This document shows, in pieces, positions 34,104 to 46,375 of a stretch of 64,000 nt of DNA. The stretch is from the NCBI GenBank assembly GCA_002105175.1, contig MCGE01000003.1, positions 930,001 through 994,000 on the forward strand. The letters run 5' to 3'. The notes under the pieces were generated by a model. It saw only the letters and a list, made by a program, of their open reading frames with translations, was not told where the DNA came from and ran no database searches. The position numbers were made by a program, and so were the translations under genes. How positions within the stretch are numbered: position 1 is the first letter of the stretch; every line of letters begins with the position of its first letter. Source of the DNA: Absidia repens. Taxonomy: Eukaryota; Mucoromycota; Mucoromycetes; Mucorales; Cunninghamellaceae.

Positions 34104-34797
34104 ATGACGACAGCCCCTGTCGGTCGACCACTTCATCTACGACTTTTATTCCCTCACCTTCTTATACTTCCCAAAACTGATCCTCGGCGCAATGCGACAC
34201 CTGTTATCACTCATTCACCCGCAATTGATCAAGAACTCTTCATGTACATGGCTTTATTGATGAGGGATTTTATCCATCCTTGGTATCATCTTGTCACTCA
34301 AGATCAGGATTTGACGGATGCTATTGTTGATATCCTTACAGGTGTTGTGCAAAATTTAGAGAAAAGGTGTTGTCAGCAGGTATGATAAGAAGGGAAAGTA
34401 CCCCTTACTTTACTAGCGTTTTACTGACAAGATTTTTTTTTTTCGCTTCATAGGTTGACTGGACAGAATTGCTCTTAGTCAGTATTCCCAAACTGCTCAC
34501 GTTACATTGGCGTGACTATCGACAAGCCAAAGTAAGACTTCATATGAATCATGCTAGTGGAACATCAAATTTGGATCAGCTCTTTCATGGTATGCAACCG
34601 CATATTGCTTTTCAAGTGGGTGAACACGAATACAGGCGACAATTGACAGATGCTGTTCTTCCTTTCCTTTTGGACAAGAATGATACCAATAATGATGCTT
34701 TTCGACTACTTTTACGGGAAATCATGGTTTCTATTGTATTAACAAGCTTGACAGAAACTTTAACGGATCCTTATACCATTCATATGATTATTTGCAA

Positions 34798-34861
<64 letters not shown>

Positions 34862-36009
34862 TCAGTAACTAATCATCTCTAATTTTTTTTCCAGTTGCTT
34901 CAGAGCTTCGAACCGGTATTAGATGCTCTGGAATCATCGGGGGAATTTGCAGGAACTTATTTCAGTGCATTAACACACGACGATCCGATCATTGATACAA
35001 CAACGACACCCACCTTATCACCACCTAAAAAGGAAACCAAGTTCTCACAACAAAATCAAGGGTTGATCGATAGTGAAAAAGATGACAACGTTGGATTATT
35101 CTCAAAATTACGACAACTTCAAGAACAGCAAAAGGAACAGCGGCAACAACAAGGCGTCGGTGACCCCTATGATGATTTGACCAAACCAACAACGATACCC
35201 AGCACCACAGCATCCTCATTATCTTCGGCATCACTTGCATCACCTCATCGACTCTTCTCTTTCGGCTATATTACATTGCAAGTCCTACTTTCACCCTTCC
35301 GATCCTTTTATTTTTATCTCCAAGCAATTTTTACCCATTCTCAACAACGTTATCATCAAGTCAATAGACATCAAAAGAAAACTAGACATGTCCGATTGAT
35401 TGAACCTATCACCAAGTTTCTCCGTGTGGCATTTTTAGTGGATGATAGACCCGTGGTGCAATGGGGTTGGCAAATGATTGCTATGTTTTTGTGGCCCATC
35501 TTACGCGTATTTGGAGGTGGCCTACTGATTGACAAGTAAGACACAAAACAAACACAAGGACAAGACGAAACAAAATGCGCTGGGAACCCATGCTGGAAAC
35601 TAATACTTTTATGGATATGCATAGATTTTTGGAACAAACTATTCTTCATGTACTTAGTGAACCTTTCTTGGTCTTTTATCTACGGCTGGGAAGGGATTTA
35701 CTTTGGCCGGATGGAGTATTGATCCAACGTGGACCAGCAGTGACCCCTTTACAACGTGAACAAATGCGAATTCGGGCTGAACGGTTATTAGTGGTGGCGC
35801 TACCTCAACCTGTTGCAAAAGCCCTCTTTGGTACTACCGATCTTAACCAACTTCAATCTCACCTTCATGATACCTTGGCTCCTTTGCAACACAAATATAT
35901 CAACAAGCATCTCATTTACCTTTTGATTGATCTTGTCATTTCCAAGGTTTTTCCGGAACTGGTTGATCCTCCCCATCATTTGTCTTCCGACACCATCTTA
36001 CATGGCTAG
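34104..36009 (+). CDS. PXA-domain (PX-associated) sorting-nexin-like protein
   Basis: Four exons (34104-34379, 34454-34798, 34895-35535, 35625-36009) give 548 residues. The N-terminal half matches the PXA domain of Snx13/Mdm1-type proteins: PAIDQELFMYMALLMRDFI, DLTDAIVDILTGVVQNLEKR, TELLLVSIPKLLTLHWRDYR and LLLREIMVSIVLTSLTETL. A polar linker (Gln/Ser/Pro) follows, then a region resembling the nexin C-terminal domain: FLEQTILHVLSEPFLVFYL, RAERLLVVALPQPVAKALFG and YLLIDLVISKVFPEL. I see no PX or RGS domain between them, so the architecture is PXA plus C-terminal domain only. Family members tether ER to endosomes or vacuoles. The second intron carries a run of 59 A (34801-34859). Confidence 0.85.
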
Positions 36010-36445
36010 TCAAAGCATAGTATATAGTGTAATTTAGTTTATGGTATAGTATATATAATGTAGTGTAGTTTATACTATATTTTCCATAATGTACATATTC
36101 ATTTATTCCCTCCCCCGCCCTCCCTCTTTTTTTTCTATATTCGTACAAATGAACTCAATTGATATACAGAACGAAATAAAAATAGTGTTTGATTAGTGTC
36201 ATAAATATATATTTCATAGATGACAGGACTTTATCAGATTTTTAATTCATTCGCGTATCACATTAAAGGTTTGTGTGTGTGAGTGTGTCTGCATGCAGGT
36301 GGTTGAAACGCTTATTGGTTGTATTTTAAAACAGCGACCAACCTACTCCAGGTTTCCTCTACCCTCCCCCCCTTTTTTTTCACACCTTTCTTATCTGTCT
36401 ATCTTTTCCTTCCTTCCTTCCTTCCTTCAATTTAATGACTTCTTC
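36010..36445. other. intergenic, PXA 3' flank and FRE promoter
   Basis: TATAGT-rich 3' flank, a CCTCCC tract at 36108-36125, and a (CCTT)n microsatellite at about 36409-36428 in the leader of the next gene. Confidence 0.5.
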
Positions 36446-38598
36446 ATGACTCAGACCACCAAAAAGATAATTGCCTGGACTTTATCTGCTTTATTTTGTG
36501 GCGCAGTGTTTGCTCAAATTTGGTATACTATGAAATGGGTGTTCACTTCCACTCTCCATTCTTCTCCTTCCTCGATATCCACACATGGTTCTCTCCTGGC
36601 AGGTCAACGCAAAAAGCATTACAAAGGGGATTATACAATGCTGGCTAGTTATACCATGATTTTATTTGTTATATATGTTTTGCTCTTGGCCAACACTCAC
36701 TATCGAATCTTCTCACCATCTCCAATTACCTATATCAACCATGACGATGAAGCTCTGAAACTACCGAAACCCAGAGATAATACACTCAGGCTGCGATGCT
36801 ATCTCTTCTGGCGGCGGTGGTGGCACTATGAAGCTCGGATCCTTGACACCACATATAGATTGGGGGACTATTTGATTGTTCTAGGATTGGTAGGTCTACA
36901 CTTGCTTCTCGCTCTCTGGCAGCCCCTGTATGATTCGGACGACGACATGAACGATCCTTTTCCAAAACATCGACAGATTAGCAACAGGTTGGCACAATTG
37001 GCTATTGTGGATCTAGCATTGGCAGTGGGGTTATCTGTACAATCATCGGCACTGTGGCGGGTGATTGGACTTCAAAACAGCTCGACATCGCTTCCATGGC
37101 ATCGGTGGTTTGCTCGTCTTGGTACATTCGGGATGGTCTATCATGGTTGCTTCCAATGGTCAAAACATTACTATCGTCATCACGTCGCCAAACAGCAACA
37201 AGCGATGATGGTATCCATTCCTTTTTGGGCCCTCACCACTACGAGGATTGATTACGATTTGGCCGATCGACATGGTGGCGTGGACGCCGCGTGGTTGGCA
37301 TCGGTGACATGGTGGGATTTACTGGTGTCAAGTCCTTACTATTATACTGGTACGCTGATGGCACTCTCGGTGATTGTTCTGTGTGTGGGGTCACATCCTC
37401 TGGTCCGGGAGAAATGGTATGGTTGGTTCCGGCTCACTCATGGTGTAGGGTTTTTGGGTCTGGTGGTGTTTGGTTTGTGGCATCATTGGACAATTATTTT
37501 GTTTTTCATTGCCGCTGCTGGACTGTGGTTGCTGGATATGCTGAATCGATGGTGCTCAACTCAATCGGTGTCTCTAACATGTTTGGTACCTGTCTCCGAA
37601 AATGTGGTCAAATTGCAAGTGAGAGTGAAGGACTCTTCCATGTGTGATGATACTCGGCTCTTACCCGGTCAATTCGTCTTTTGCTCATTCTCAGGATCTA
37701 AATGGAAAGACATATGGTGGTCACATCCATTTTCGATTAGCCACGTGGATGTCACAGGTAAAGAAAGAGAAACGCGATTTCAGCTTGTAGTAGTACTCAT
37801 CTCTTTAAAAAAAAATCATTAGAAAAAACAGAATCCATTGAATCAAGCGAATCACAAGTCCTGACATTTTATATCAAGGCCAACGGAAAGCAAACACGAC
37901 GACTATACAATGCGGCAAACACTGAAAGCGACTGGCCTGTAGTGCGTATGGGAGCTCCTTTAGGCTACTCGCGCGTAACATCTCATTGGACTGACATTTA
38001 TGGATTATATCCTGTGGTGGTGCTAGTTGCTGAAGGAATTGGAATCACACCATGGATGGCGGTGCTACAATCATTGACAAGTGAATTTATTGACTACGGC
38101 TTTGGGGATGATGAAGACGATAATGACAGTTACGTAAAAAGTAGATCAACGAATCATGTGCATTTGATATGGACAGTCCGTGAAGCAACAATGATTGAAC
38201 CGTTGGCAAGACAAATAGAATCTATGATAGCAAGTGGCAGAGGCGACGAGAATGGAACAAAACTACAATTTGATTGGCATATATATGTGACAGGATTTGG
38301 AGCATCATATAATCATCATCAACCTCAGCAGCAATGCAATGACGACGAAGAAAACCAGATTCAACAAAATTATGTGGAGCCATCCTCTTTTTTATTACGA
38401 CAGCAATATCATCAAGGTCGACCTGATTATGATAATTTATTGGAAACTATTCGGCTGCAGCATGAAGACGACGATGTGGCTCTTGGATTATGTGCTCACG
38501 AAGATTCAGTACAACGATGTGGTAACCTTGCTCGAAGCCCAAGATTCAATCAAGGCAAATCATTTTGGAATGTTAAATCTGAAAGATTCGACCTGTAG
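36446..38598 (+). CDS. ferric-reductase-like transmembrane flavoprotein (FRE/NOX superfamily)
   Basis: Two exons (36446-37757 and 37823-38598) give 695 residues. The start MTQTTKKIIAW was chosen over one 57 codons upstream that would translate the CCTT microsatellite. The haem-binding core is present: two His spaced as in the family in LPWHRWFARLGTFGMVYHG, and two in RLTHGVGFLGLVVFGLWHH, on separate helices. The FAD-binding site is LLPGQFVFCSF with WWSHPFSISH. The NAD(P)H part has VLVAEGIGITPWMAVLQSL. It ends FWNVKSERFDL, a normal family C-terminus. Such proteins move electrons from NADPH across the membrane to ferric iron or copper. The Cys-Gly nucleotide motif near the C-terminus is replaced by GLCAHED, and a Gln/Asn/Asp-rich insert interrupts the NADPH lobe. 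Confidence 0.88.
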
Positions 38599-39246
38599 TT
38601 TAGATCCCCTATATTGTAGTTTATATATCCCCGTCCTCACCGTGTAGTATATACCTCCCCACCTTTATTATTATTGTGTAGTTAAGTATGACCTCTATTA
38701 TCAGGTATTTCTCAGCAAATAAATATCATGTACTTTTATAACATATGACAATGCTGAATGATTGTTTTTTTTTTTTTTATTTTGTGGTGGAAAATACGGC
38801 AGCATGATCATTTTATCTTCCATTTATTGGCCATTTGTTTTTTGCATACCACAAGGTCAGAACTGATGTATTTTTTATATTATTAGTACTTCATCCAAAT
38901 GGAACAACAGGTGCAGGTATGCTTGTTTTGATTTATGTTGCCTATGAATTTGGTCATATTCAAATTTAAAATACCGCGTGTATATTCTGTTCCGCGTAGG
39001 ATCCACGGGGTTTTACTTCTCTTCTATCTGTTTTTTTCAAAAAAAAAAAAAATTACACACACCTTTTTTGTGCAATTGTCTTTTTAGAACACAACGGCCT
39101 ATTCGATTTTTTTTTTTATCATATATTCACCAATGTAAGGATAGAATGCAATAAACAAAATCAAGTCAAGTCAATTCTATATTAATGCACTGTATTTCTT
39201 TTTGTTTAGACCGATCCTACACTGACCATAACGGCAACAACAAGAA
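38599..39246. other. intergenic, FRE 3' flank
   Basis: AATAAATATC signal at about 38718, poly-T and poly-A runs (38766-38779 and 39039-39050). Nothing else recognised. Confidence 0.5.
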
Positions 39247-40631
39247 ATGACTGGAGTAAACAACAATAACATTAACAGCACCAATCCAACGATTCCAACA
39301 ACACGAGCTCCAACAACTACAATACGGCCAACTAGGGCATCCTTAGCACGTGAAACCATGATTCAAACAAAACAGCAACGACAGAACAATACTATTAGAA
39401 CTTCTTCACCGCGTGATATCAAAAGATCATCTCTGCCCTCGCCGTCCTCTTCCACAACTATCAGCAATAAAAAGCCTAGGTCAGGAATGTCAATATCAGC
39501 GACAACAGCAAAGCGTGCCACCTCGTCAAGACCAAGTACCTTGCAAAAAAAGCCAAACCTCAGCAAATCTCAGCAAACGACAACGGCAGTAGCAACCACA
39601 GGAAACAATAAAAGGAAATCATTGATCACTACGAAAGAATCCTTAAAAAAAAGACCAGCTTGGGATATGCGGGTAAAACGAAAATGGACACCTTGTCTCT
39701 AGTGAATGGGGCAGTGATCGATCGGATGCTTACCCTTTTTTTTTTCAGGGCAAGGTGAATGATATGGAAACACAATTAAAAGAAACTCAAGATCGATTAT
39801 CTGGATTATACAAGTTTAAGGACGAATTAGAAATATTGAAAGAAGACAAGGAATCGGATCGGAAAAATGCCATTCAAAGACTAGTAACAATCAAAGCTGA
39901 AATGCAGGTAATTGAAATTTCAGGGAAAAAAAAATTAGGGTGATCAACGTTGAAACTAACTAATGGTTTTTATTTAAATAGAATGTGAAAAGGGAGCATG
40001 AACAAGATTTGGAAAACCTGAATGCTCAACAACGGATACATTACCAAGAATTATTGGATCAACAATTGATATACAAACGACAAGAGCCGACCATGGATAT
40101 TGAAATGGAAGATGCGAAACGGAAACTAAAAGATGCTCAAACAAGATCAGATCAAGTGATGCAGAAACATCAACAATTGGAGGTAACTTTATATTGAATG
40201 GAAAGGGGTCCTGAAGAAATGATACTAAAACTTATAATATCTTTATATAGGCCAAACTTTTACAATTACAGACAGAGACTACGTCAAAACAAGAGGAAAT
40301 ACATCGTGTGAATCAGAAATTACAGGTACGTTTTGACGAAACATGCGTGTGAATTAGAATTAAATTCATAATAAGATCACGTTTTTATGATAACCCTGGA
40401 CTAATGTTTATTTTATTTTATTTTTATGATGATGTGACGATGATGTTATGAACCATGTGTATTTAGCGTTATGGTGGTACGCTCGCTGACCGGGAACGAG
40501 AAATCCATCGACTGACAAAGGCCCTAAACAAGAAACAACCTGCTTTGGAATCCGCTGAAATCAAATTACAAGAATCTCAGACGACAAACCAAAGACTGCA
40601 AGCCATGATTGATGAATTGGAAAAAGTGTAG
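39247..40631 (+). CDS. coiled-coil protein resembling a kinesin-14 tail/stalk without motor
   Basis: Five exons (39247-39672, 39749-39907, 39982-40182, 40251-40325, 40467-40631), each a whole number of codons, give 341 residues. The first 135 residues are disordered, basic and Thr/Ser/Asn/Gln-rich. KRPAWDMRGKVNDMETQL follows and then continuous heptads to the end (FKDELEILKEDKESDRK, EHEQDLENLNAQQRIHYQE, EREIHRLTKALNKKQP, ending MIDELEKV). The RPAWD-x2-G-x3-DME segment recalls, from memory, the tail-stalk junction of fungal kinesin-14 (Kar3/KlpA). However, the reading frame stops and an AATAAA signal follows at about 40680 with no motor domain. It is therefore either a Cik1/Vik1-style partner without a motor-like domain or an unrelated spindle/cytoskeletal coiled coil. 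Confidence 0.75.
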
Positions 40632-41226
40632 CGACGAATTATTTTTTATATTTATTTATTGGCTACCTTGTTCTCTTTAATAAAATATGATTATTTTTAT
40701 ATCCTATATGTGTCTTTACAATACTATGTTTGTCTTTAGTTTATTGACCCCATTTATTACTAGTGTATCCATATATATATATATATATTTGATACATGAT
40801 ATGCCTTAGTTTCGATGGTATTAATAACGCTTATTTATACATGAATCATTAAAGGGGTGGGCGGGGATGGGGTACGAACAATCGCAATCGTGATGGGTTC
40901 GGTTGTTATTGTTTTTAGAATGGAAGGTTCCACCATAACTTTTCGGTCGGATTGTTTGTCGGGAATGACACTATCCTCAATTCACCAATGATAGCTACAA
41001 TGTATATGAGCATCATCATGGATTACTGGTCGTTTTTTTTTTCTTCTTCTTCATTTTCTCTTATTAGCTAGGTTTAAACACCGCTCGCTTTGTCCGTCCG
41101 TGATTTGTGAAAGAAATAAAAATTCTCCTTCCTGCCCTCTCTTTTTATTGTTTTCGTTTTTGTCTCCTCTTTCCCTCCTCTTTTTTTTTTTCTTTTTTTT
41201 TTCTTTCTCTTTCAGTATATGTATAA
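40632..41226. other. intergenic, APP1 promoter
   Basis: AATAAAATATGA signal at about 40680, (TA)n at about 40772-40790, a GTGGGCGGGGATGGGG stretch at about 40857, and a long pyrimidine tract (41033-41215) directly upstream of the APP1 start. Confidence 0.5.
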
Positions 41227-43889
41227 ATGGCATTTAGACCACTGTCACTTTATACAAGCCAACATGACCAGCATCAACCTGCCATCAATGCATACCGAAA
41301 GAAGGCGCCGACAATGGCACTGAACATTCCAGGTACGACTTTGGCATCACCAATGACCTCCTCTTCGTGCTCTTCTATTTTGACTCAACAGGAAGAAAAG
41401 GCAATGACCCGTGAATGTATTCTCTTTCCCACTTACGCTCATCGAAATCCTCAAGGTAAGGGGAAAAAAGTGCAATACAAATTTTAAACCCATGATATTG
41501 ATATTCAGATTTTCCAATAATCACATTAGATCCGTCGGAATGGGTTATCCGGACGAGAGGTTGGGCACTTTCACACAATCGTTCTGGAGCCAAACAAAAA
41601 TTTGTGACCAGTAAGTAATAGTGATTGCCGAACCTTAAAAAAAAAAAAAAGACTGACTGGTTGACTGACCAACCTATTGACTGGTTTTCATGTATTATGT
41701 TTTATTATAGGCCTTACAAAAGGAGTTGTTGGACAAAATTCAGGTGATCACACAATGTTTGAAGAACGATTCAAGTACTTCCTGGCTAAAAACAAGCGCA
41801 ACAAGCATTTTACTATTCAAGCGGTTGGAACCCTTCCTTTGCCTTTTGAAACATGGACCTCATCCACTTCTTCGCCTACTTCGTCCACTTCCTCTTCCTC
41901 TTCGGCTCTCCCGGCGACTCCAACTGACAACATTAGAATGACAATGGATCAACAACGACGGAACTCTGATGGATCGACTGACTCGGGATTCCAATCTTCC
42001 GGTGTGGTTGATAAGTTGAATCGCAACCAGTTTTATCACCATCATTCATCAAATTCCGGTTCAGATGAAGATGAAATTGCATCAGCTACTTTATTATCTA
42101 TGGAGCGACCTTTAAATCCATTATCAAGCATTCTTAGTGGGCGACGAATGCAATCGACTGCCTCCCTTCCCTCTTCCCTTTCGTCAGTCAACATCAATGA
42201 CAGCAAACAATATCACGGCGACGACGACGGCGACGACGATGATGGTGATGAAATTGACAACAACGACGATGATGACGATGATGATGATGATGAGAAAAGT
42301 ACTGCAATTGACAACAAACCAAAACACGACAACAGTCTCACTAAGAACACACCACATTCTGACACATCCACTGCCACTCTCTCATCACTATTTACGTATC
42401 CTTCGTTTACTAGCAGCACTACATCAAATTCTTCTACTTTGCTTTCGGCCGCCATGAACAACAAGACCGATATTAAAGTGGATGGACAAGCCATATTTAA
42501 ATCGGAAAACTCTGGATTCTTCTCAGGACCTACTCATCTATCGCATCAACATGTCCTGAATTGGGCCAAGGAAAAGGATTGCTGTGACGCCCGATTATTG
42601 AAACTCCAATCTACCCCTTACAATGATCGACATTCTCCTCACCCAATGGATATAGACCCTTTCCCCGAAAGCTATGGCATGGTGAACCTAGTTGAACCCA
42701 CTGGAATATCCATCATCTCTGATATTGATGATACTATCAAGGAAACTCAGATTTTATATGGCGCCCGCACTGTCCTTGCCAATACATTTTTCAATGCAAG
42801 CAAGGGAATCCCTGGTATGGCAGAAACCTATATGAAATGGGTAAGTGAGGGAAAAAAAAAAGGCTGGGTTAGAATGCATTTATAGCTAACACTCAGCTCT
42901 CTCCATAGTATACCCAAGGTGCTTCGTTTCATTATGTCTCCAATAGCCCATTTCAACTACTTCCATTCTTATACAAATTCCTCAATACAGAACGGTTTCC
43001 ACCTGGTAGCATGCATTTGCGTTTGGATGGCAGCTTGATGGCTCGTCTTATAGAAATTCCTGGTCGCGCCAAACGTGATGCTATTCTCAGCATTATGCAG
43101 GATTTCCCTCAGCGTCAGTTCGTTTTAGTGGGCGATTCCGGCGAAATTGATTTGGAAATATATACCAAGATTGCTTTGGAAAACCCTGGCCGAATTCTCA
43201 AGATATTTATTCACGATGTCACGACTCCCTACGCCGAGCGCAGGAAACGAAACAAGAAATCATCTTCAGCAAACAATTCAACATCGTCAGCAATGGTTAA
43301 CAAAGACCCCACCGATATTTCTTCGCTTTCTCTTCTCACTGGACTTCCTGGTAACCTTGTACGAAATAGCAGCATGTCATTCTCTTCGTTTTTCCAATCA
43401 CCGGCAACCACACCCTCTACTTCCGTCACCTCGCAATGTCATCTTTTACCACCAGCAGCAGCAGCAGCAGTAGCAGCGACTCCTTCACCACCCACTAGCT
43501 CATCGGCTTCTCTTTTGGACTCGGATAAGCATATCACTGCTACACATAGGCACTCCAAACACAAATCAAACTCCTTGCTGGATTTGGCGTCCTCTATTAC
43601 CCCCTCCTCCGTTCTTGGTCTTGGTCGAGGGCGCGCCAAAACACTGGCGGAGCTAATCATCGAACCGTCCAACTCCTCATCCTCCCACATGTCTGACCCT
43701 GATCCTTCTGCCCCTCCATCTCAGCAATGCATACAACTTTATGACAGGATTCGAAAGGCGCAAGGTCAACTGTCGCCCAACGTGGAGGTAGTTTTATTCA
43801 AAAGCGCCGATGAATTACGTGATGACGCCGCCATCCAAGATGCTCTGTGGCAACACTGGGATGACCAATGTATCAACACTGTCATTTGA
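41227..43889 (+). CDS. APP1: App1-type phosphatidate phosphatase (DUF2183)
   Basis: Four exons (41227-41455, 41530-41610, 41711-42840, 42909-43889) give 806 residues. The conserved N-terminal part (DPSEWVIRTRGWALSHNRSG, FEERFKYFLAKNKRNKH) is split by a long disordered insert containing an Asp-rich tract (about 42220-42295). The catalytic HAD-like block begins near residue 435: TGISIISDIDDTIKETQI, whose DIDDT is the DxDxT motif. FHYVSNSPFQLLPFL, FPPGSMHLRLDG, KRDAILSIMQDFPQRQFVLVGDSGE and DLEIYTKIALENPGRI follow. In yeast, App1 converts phosphatidate to diacylglycerol at actin patches and interacts with endocytic SH3 proteins, so it ties thematically to SLA1 in this window. A Ser-rich C-terminal extension follows. 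Confidence 0.93.
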
Positions 43890-45049
43890 CTCTCACAGCC
43901 TTCTCTCTTTCACATTCCTATTTGTCTTCTTCGTTAGTTTACACCCTGACCCCCCCTTTTTTTTGTGCCATATACAAATGTCACACATATTTCCCCTCCA
44001 CACATCCCTCCCCCCTCCTTTATATATACATACATATCTATTACTGGCTCCTCTCTACTATCGCCCTTATATCCAAAATGATTCACTTTTGCCATTATAC
44101 CATATTAATAGTTTTAATTTTAGATTTTTTAGTACTTTTTTTTTTTATTGAAAAATAAATAAAATATTGATGACTTGATGTCTGACAGAATGAAATAAAC
44201 AAACAAACGATGCGTATGACTTTTTACTATTAGATAAATTAATAGATAATGATGATGATAATGATGATGATGATGATATGTGTCATTATATATAAGTGAA
44301 TATAAACAATGGGGTATGGTGGGACATAATGATGAGATCATGGGATCTTTATGGGAAGCGGATATATTTATTAATTAGTATCATATCAAGATAGATAACC
44401 TGGGCACATAAATATATTGAATAAGAAGTGGTCGAAATGAGAGCAATTGATAGTGTTAGTATTTTATTTGAATTATGAATGAATCTCATACCTGATAACT
44501 GACAAAAATTTATAAAAAGGATGCCTCTATCTAGGTAACTATTCACTAGGTCAGCAGGATGCTCACTATACTATGGAGAACTAAACTAGGAGGATAGACA
44601 CAAGAATAATATATAATCAAGAAAGAAAACGGAGACAATACAATGGTAGTAAATAAAACAGTGGAGGATTAACTATTACATGGTGAATAGGGCGGAGTAA
44701 AATAAACTAGAAAGGGTTGATCTGCACTCGATGCGAGGTTACTATATTGTCAATTGTCATCAAGAAAAGAGGTCTAACGTGCCTCCAATGTAAATTGTGC
44801 GGTTTTACCACTATCAGAAGGGATCTATGATGCTGAACATGTTGATGTTGCTAAAAGGAAGATATAAAAGAGGGGGAAAGTGTTCACCTTTCGCAAAAAG
44901 GGACCAAAAAATCATAATTTCCAATCCCGCTCACATGAATTTTTTATTTATCACCGCCCCTCCCCCCGAAAAAAAAGTTCGCTTTCTTTCCATTTTTTTT
45001 TTTTTTTTTTACCTTCTTTTTTTCTTCGCCATTCAATTTCATTGAGGCT

Positions 45050-45300
45050 ATGATGATCTTATATTAGTATCAGGAATAGTTTAGAAGAGGTTTCAGCTAA
45101 GGGATTACAAGATGCATGGGGAAAGCCTTTCGTTTTGGATTTAGATTATGAAGACAGCATTAGTTGGCTTTTTGAAAAGCGTAAATTAGCTCCGTTTAGT
45201 ATCAGTTTTTACATACTTTGTACCTACACCTGAATAAAATATGTCTCTTTATACTTACTTTAATGAAAAATGTCCATTAGCCTCTATCATGTCTAGTGCA
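45050..45300 (+). repeat. R1-related fragment, degenerate sense core
   Basis: Carries GCATGGGGAAAGCCTTTCGT followed by TTTTGGATTT (about 45113-45145), then the TACCTACACCTGAATAAA stretch also seen in other copies (CTGAATTAAA/CTGAATAAATATG). Confidence 0.5.
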
Positions 45301-45819
45301 ATAGATCCATATTACATTCTGCAATAAGGAACTACATGACCTGTACATGCAATAGATTTTTTTTATTTTCTTTCATGTTTTTTACAATAAAAAGGACTGC
45401 TGCTGACCATCCCTCAGTTGCACAATTTTCCAAATCTTTAACTGAAAATCAATCCCTCTTTTGTATGCCGGTTCCCTTATCAGCATCGTCCCTTTAGACT
45501 AGTGTTGACCACAGATGTCCAATAAAATCTGTATAATTTTTTTTTTATTGTGGACTAGACATAATATAAGATAAGTACGGTAATATGTAATGGAGGAGTG
45601 AGCTATTATACTGTGTGTAAAAAAAAAAAAAACTATTTTATGGATGAGGAGGAGTGCAAGGATATGCTGGTGGCTTCGCCATTTGATGTGAATCACCATA
45701 CTGCCGATACTCAATAATGGATTGGTATCTATATATAAAAAGATCATTACGAAAAGAACGTAAATTTCTTTTTTAGCCCCCGTCAAAAGCCCACTTGAAG
45801 TCAACATTTTTCATCGTCC

Positions 45820-45892
45820 ATCATGGTCGACACCTTTTAGGATTAACCATAGTCGACAGCTTTCAGCTTTCATCATAACCAACACTTTTCAG
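45820..45892. repeat. degenerate tandem repeat, about 25-bp unit, three copies
   Basis: Three successive units of the form TCAT(G/A)(G/A)TCGACA-C-TTT-AG: TCATGGTCGACACCTTTTAG, CCATAGTCGACAGCTTTCAG and TCATAACCAACACTTTTCAG. Confidence 0.6.
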
Positions 45893-46289
45893 CACCCTTA
45901 CTTTTCCAACCAGTCAAAAAAAAAAAAAAAACATGCATCCACCGCATACAAAGTAATAAAGCTGCGAAAGACAAAACGCATAAAACAGTAAAACGATAGC
46001 ATTTTATTTCAATATAGTAACTATTCTACATAATAATAAACCCATCACAGTTATATTAAATCTACGGGATATAGGCTATTTCTATGGGGTGCCATATAAG
46101 CCATATTGAGTCAAACCAGCAAGTTGTTTCAAATATAGATATATACTATCACCTTGCAAAAGCAAGCAAGCCATTCCAAAAATATAGCCACTGGATGATG
46201 AATTGGGCCCACTGTCATGTCACTATTCCACACCAAAAGTACGCTGTCGACCAGTTAGTTTATCTCTAAATAAATCCATGTCCACTATA

Positions 46290-46375
46290 CACACCTGAAT
46301 CCTAAATCCAAAATGGAAGGGTTTTCCCATTTCCTTTGCCATGCCCTTTTTCGGAACCCTCTAAATCTAAAAGAA
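46290..46375 (-). repeat. R1 core fragment, antisense
   Basis: CCTAAATCCAAAATGGAAGG then TTTTCCCATTTCC and GCCCTTTTTCGGAACC, matching the antisense core order. Confidence 0.5.

Noticed and set aside
35532..35574. Separate gene starting MRWEPMLETN at 35575
   Set aside because: A GT-AG intron 35536-35624 with a CTAAT branch site joins exon 3 of the PXA gene to FLEQTILH in frame; a 29-nt intron to reach MRWEP would be too short.
36275..36445. Upstream start (MCECVCMQ) for the ferric-reductase-like gene
   Set aside because: It would translate a CT-rich leader and CCTT microsatellite; the ATG at 36446 precedes the first membrane helix directly.
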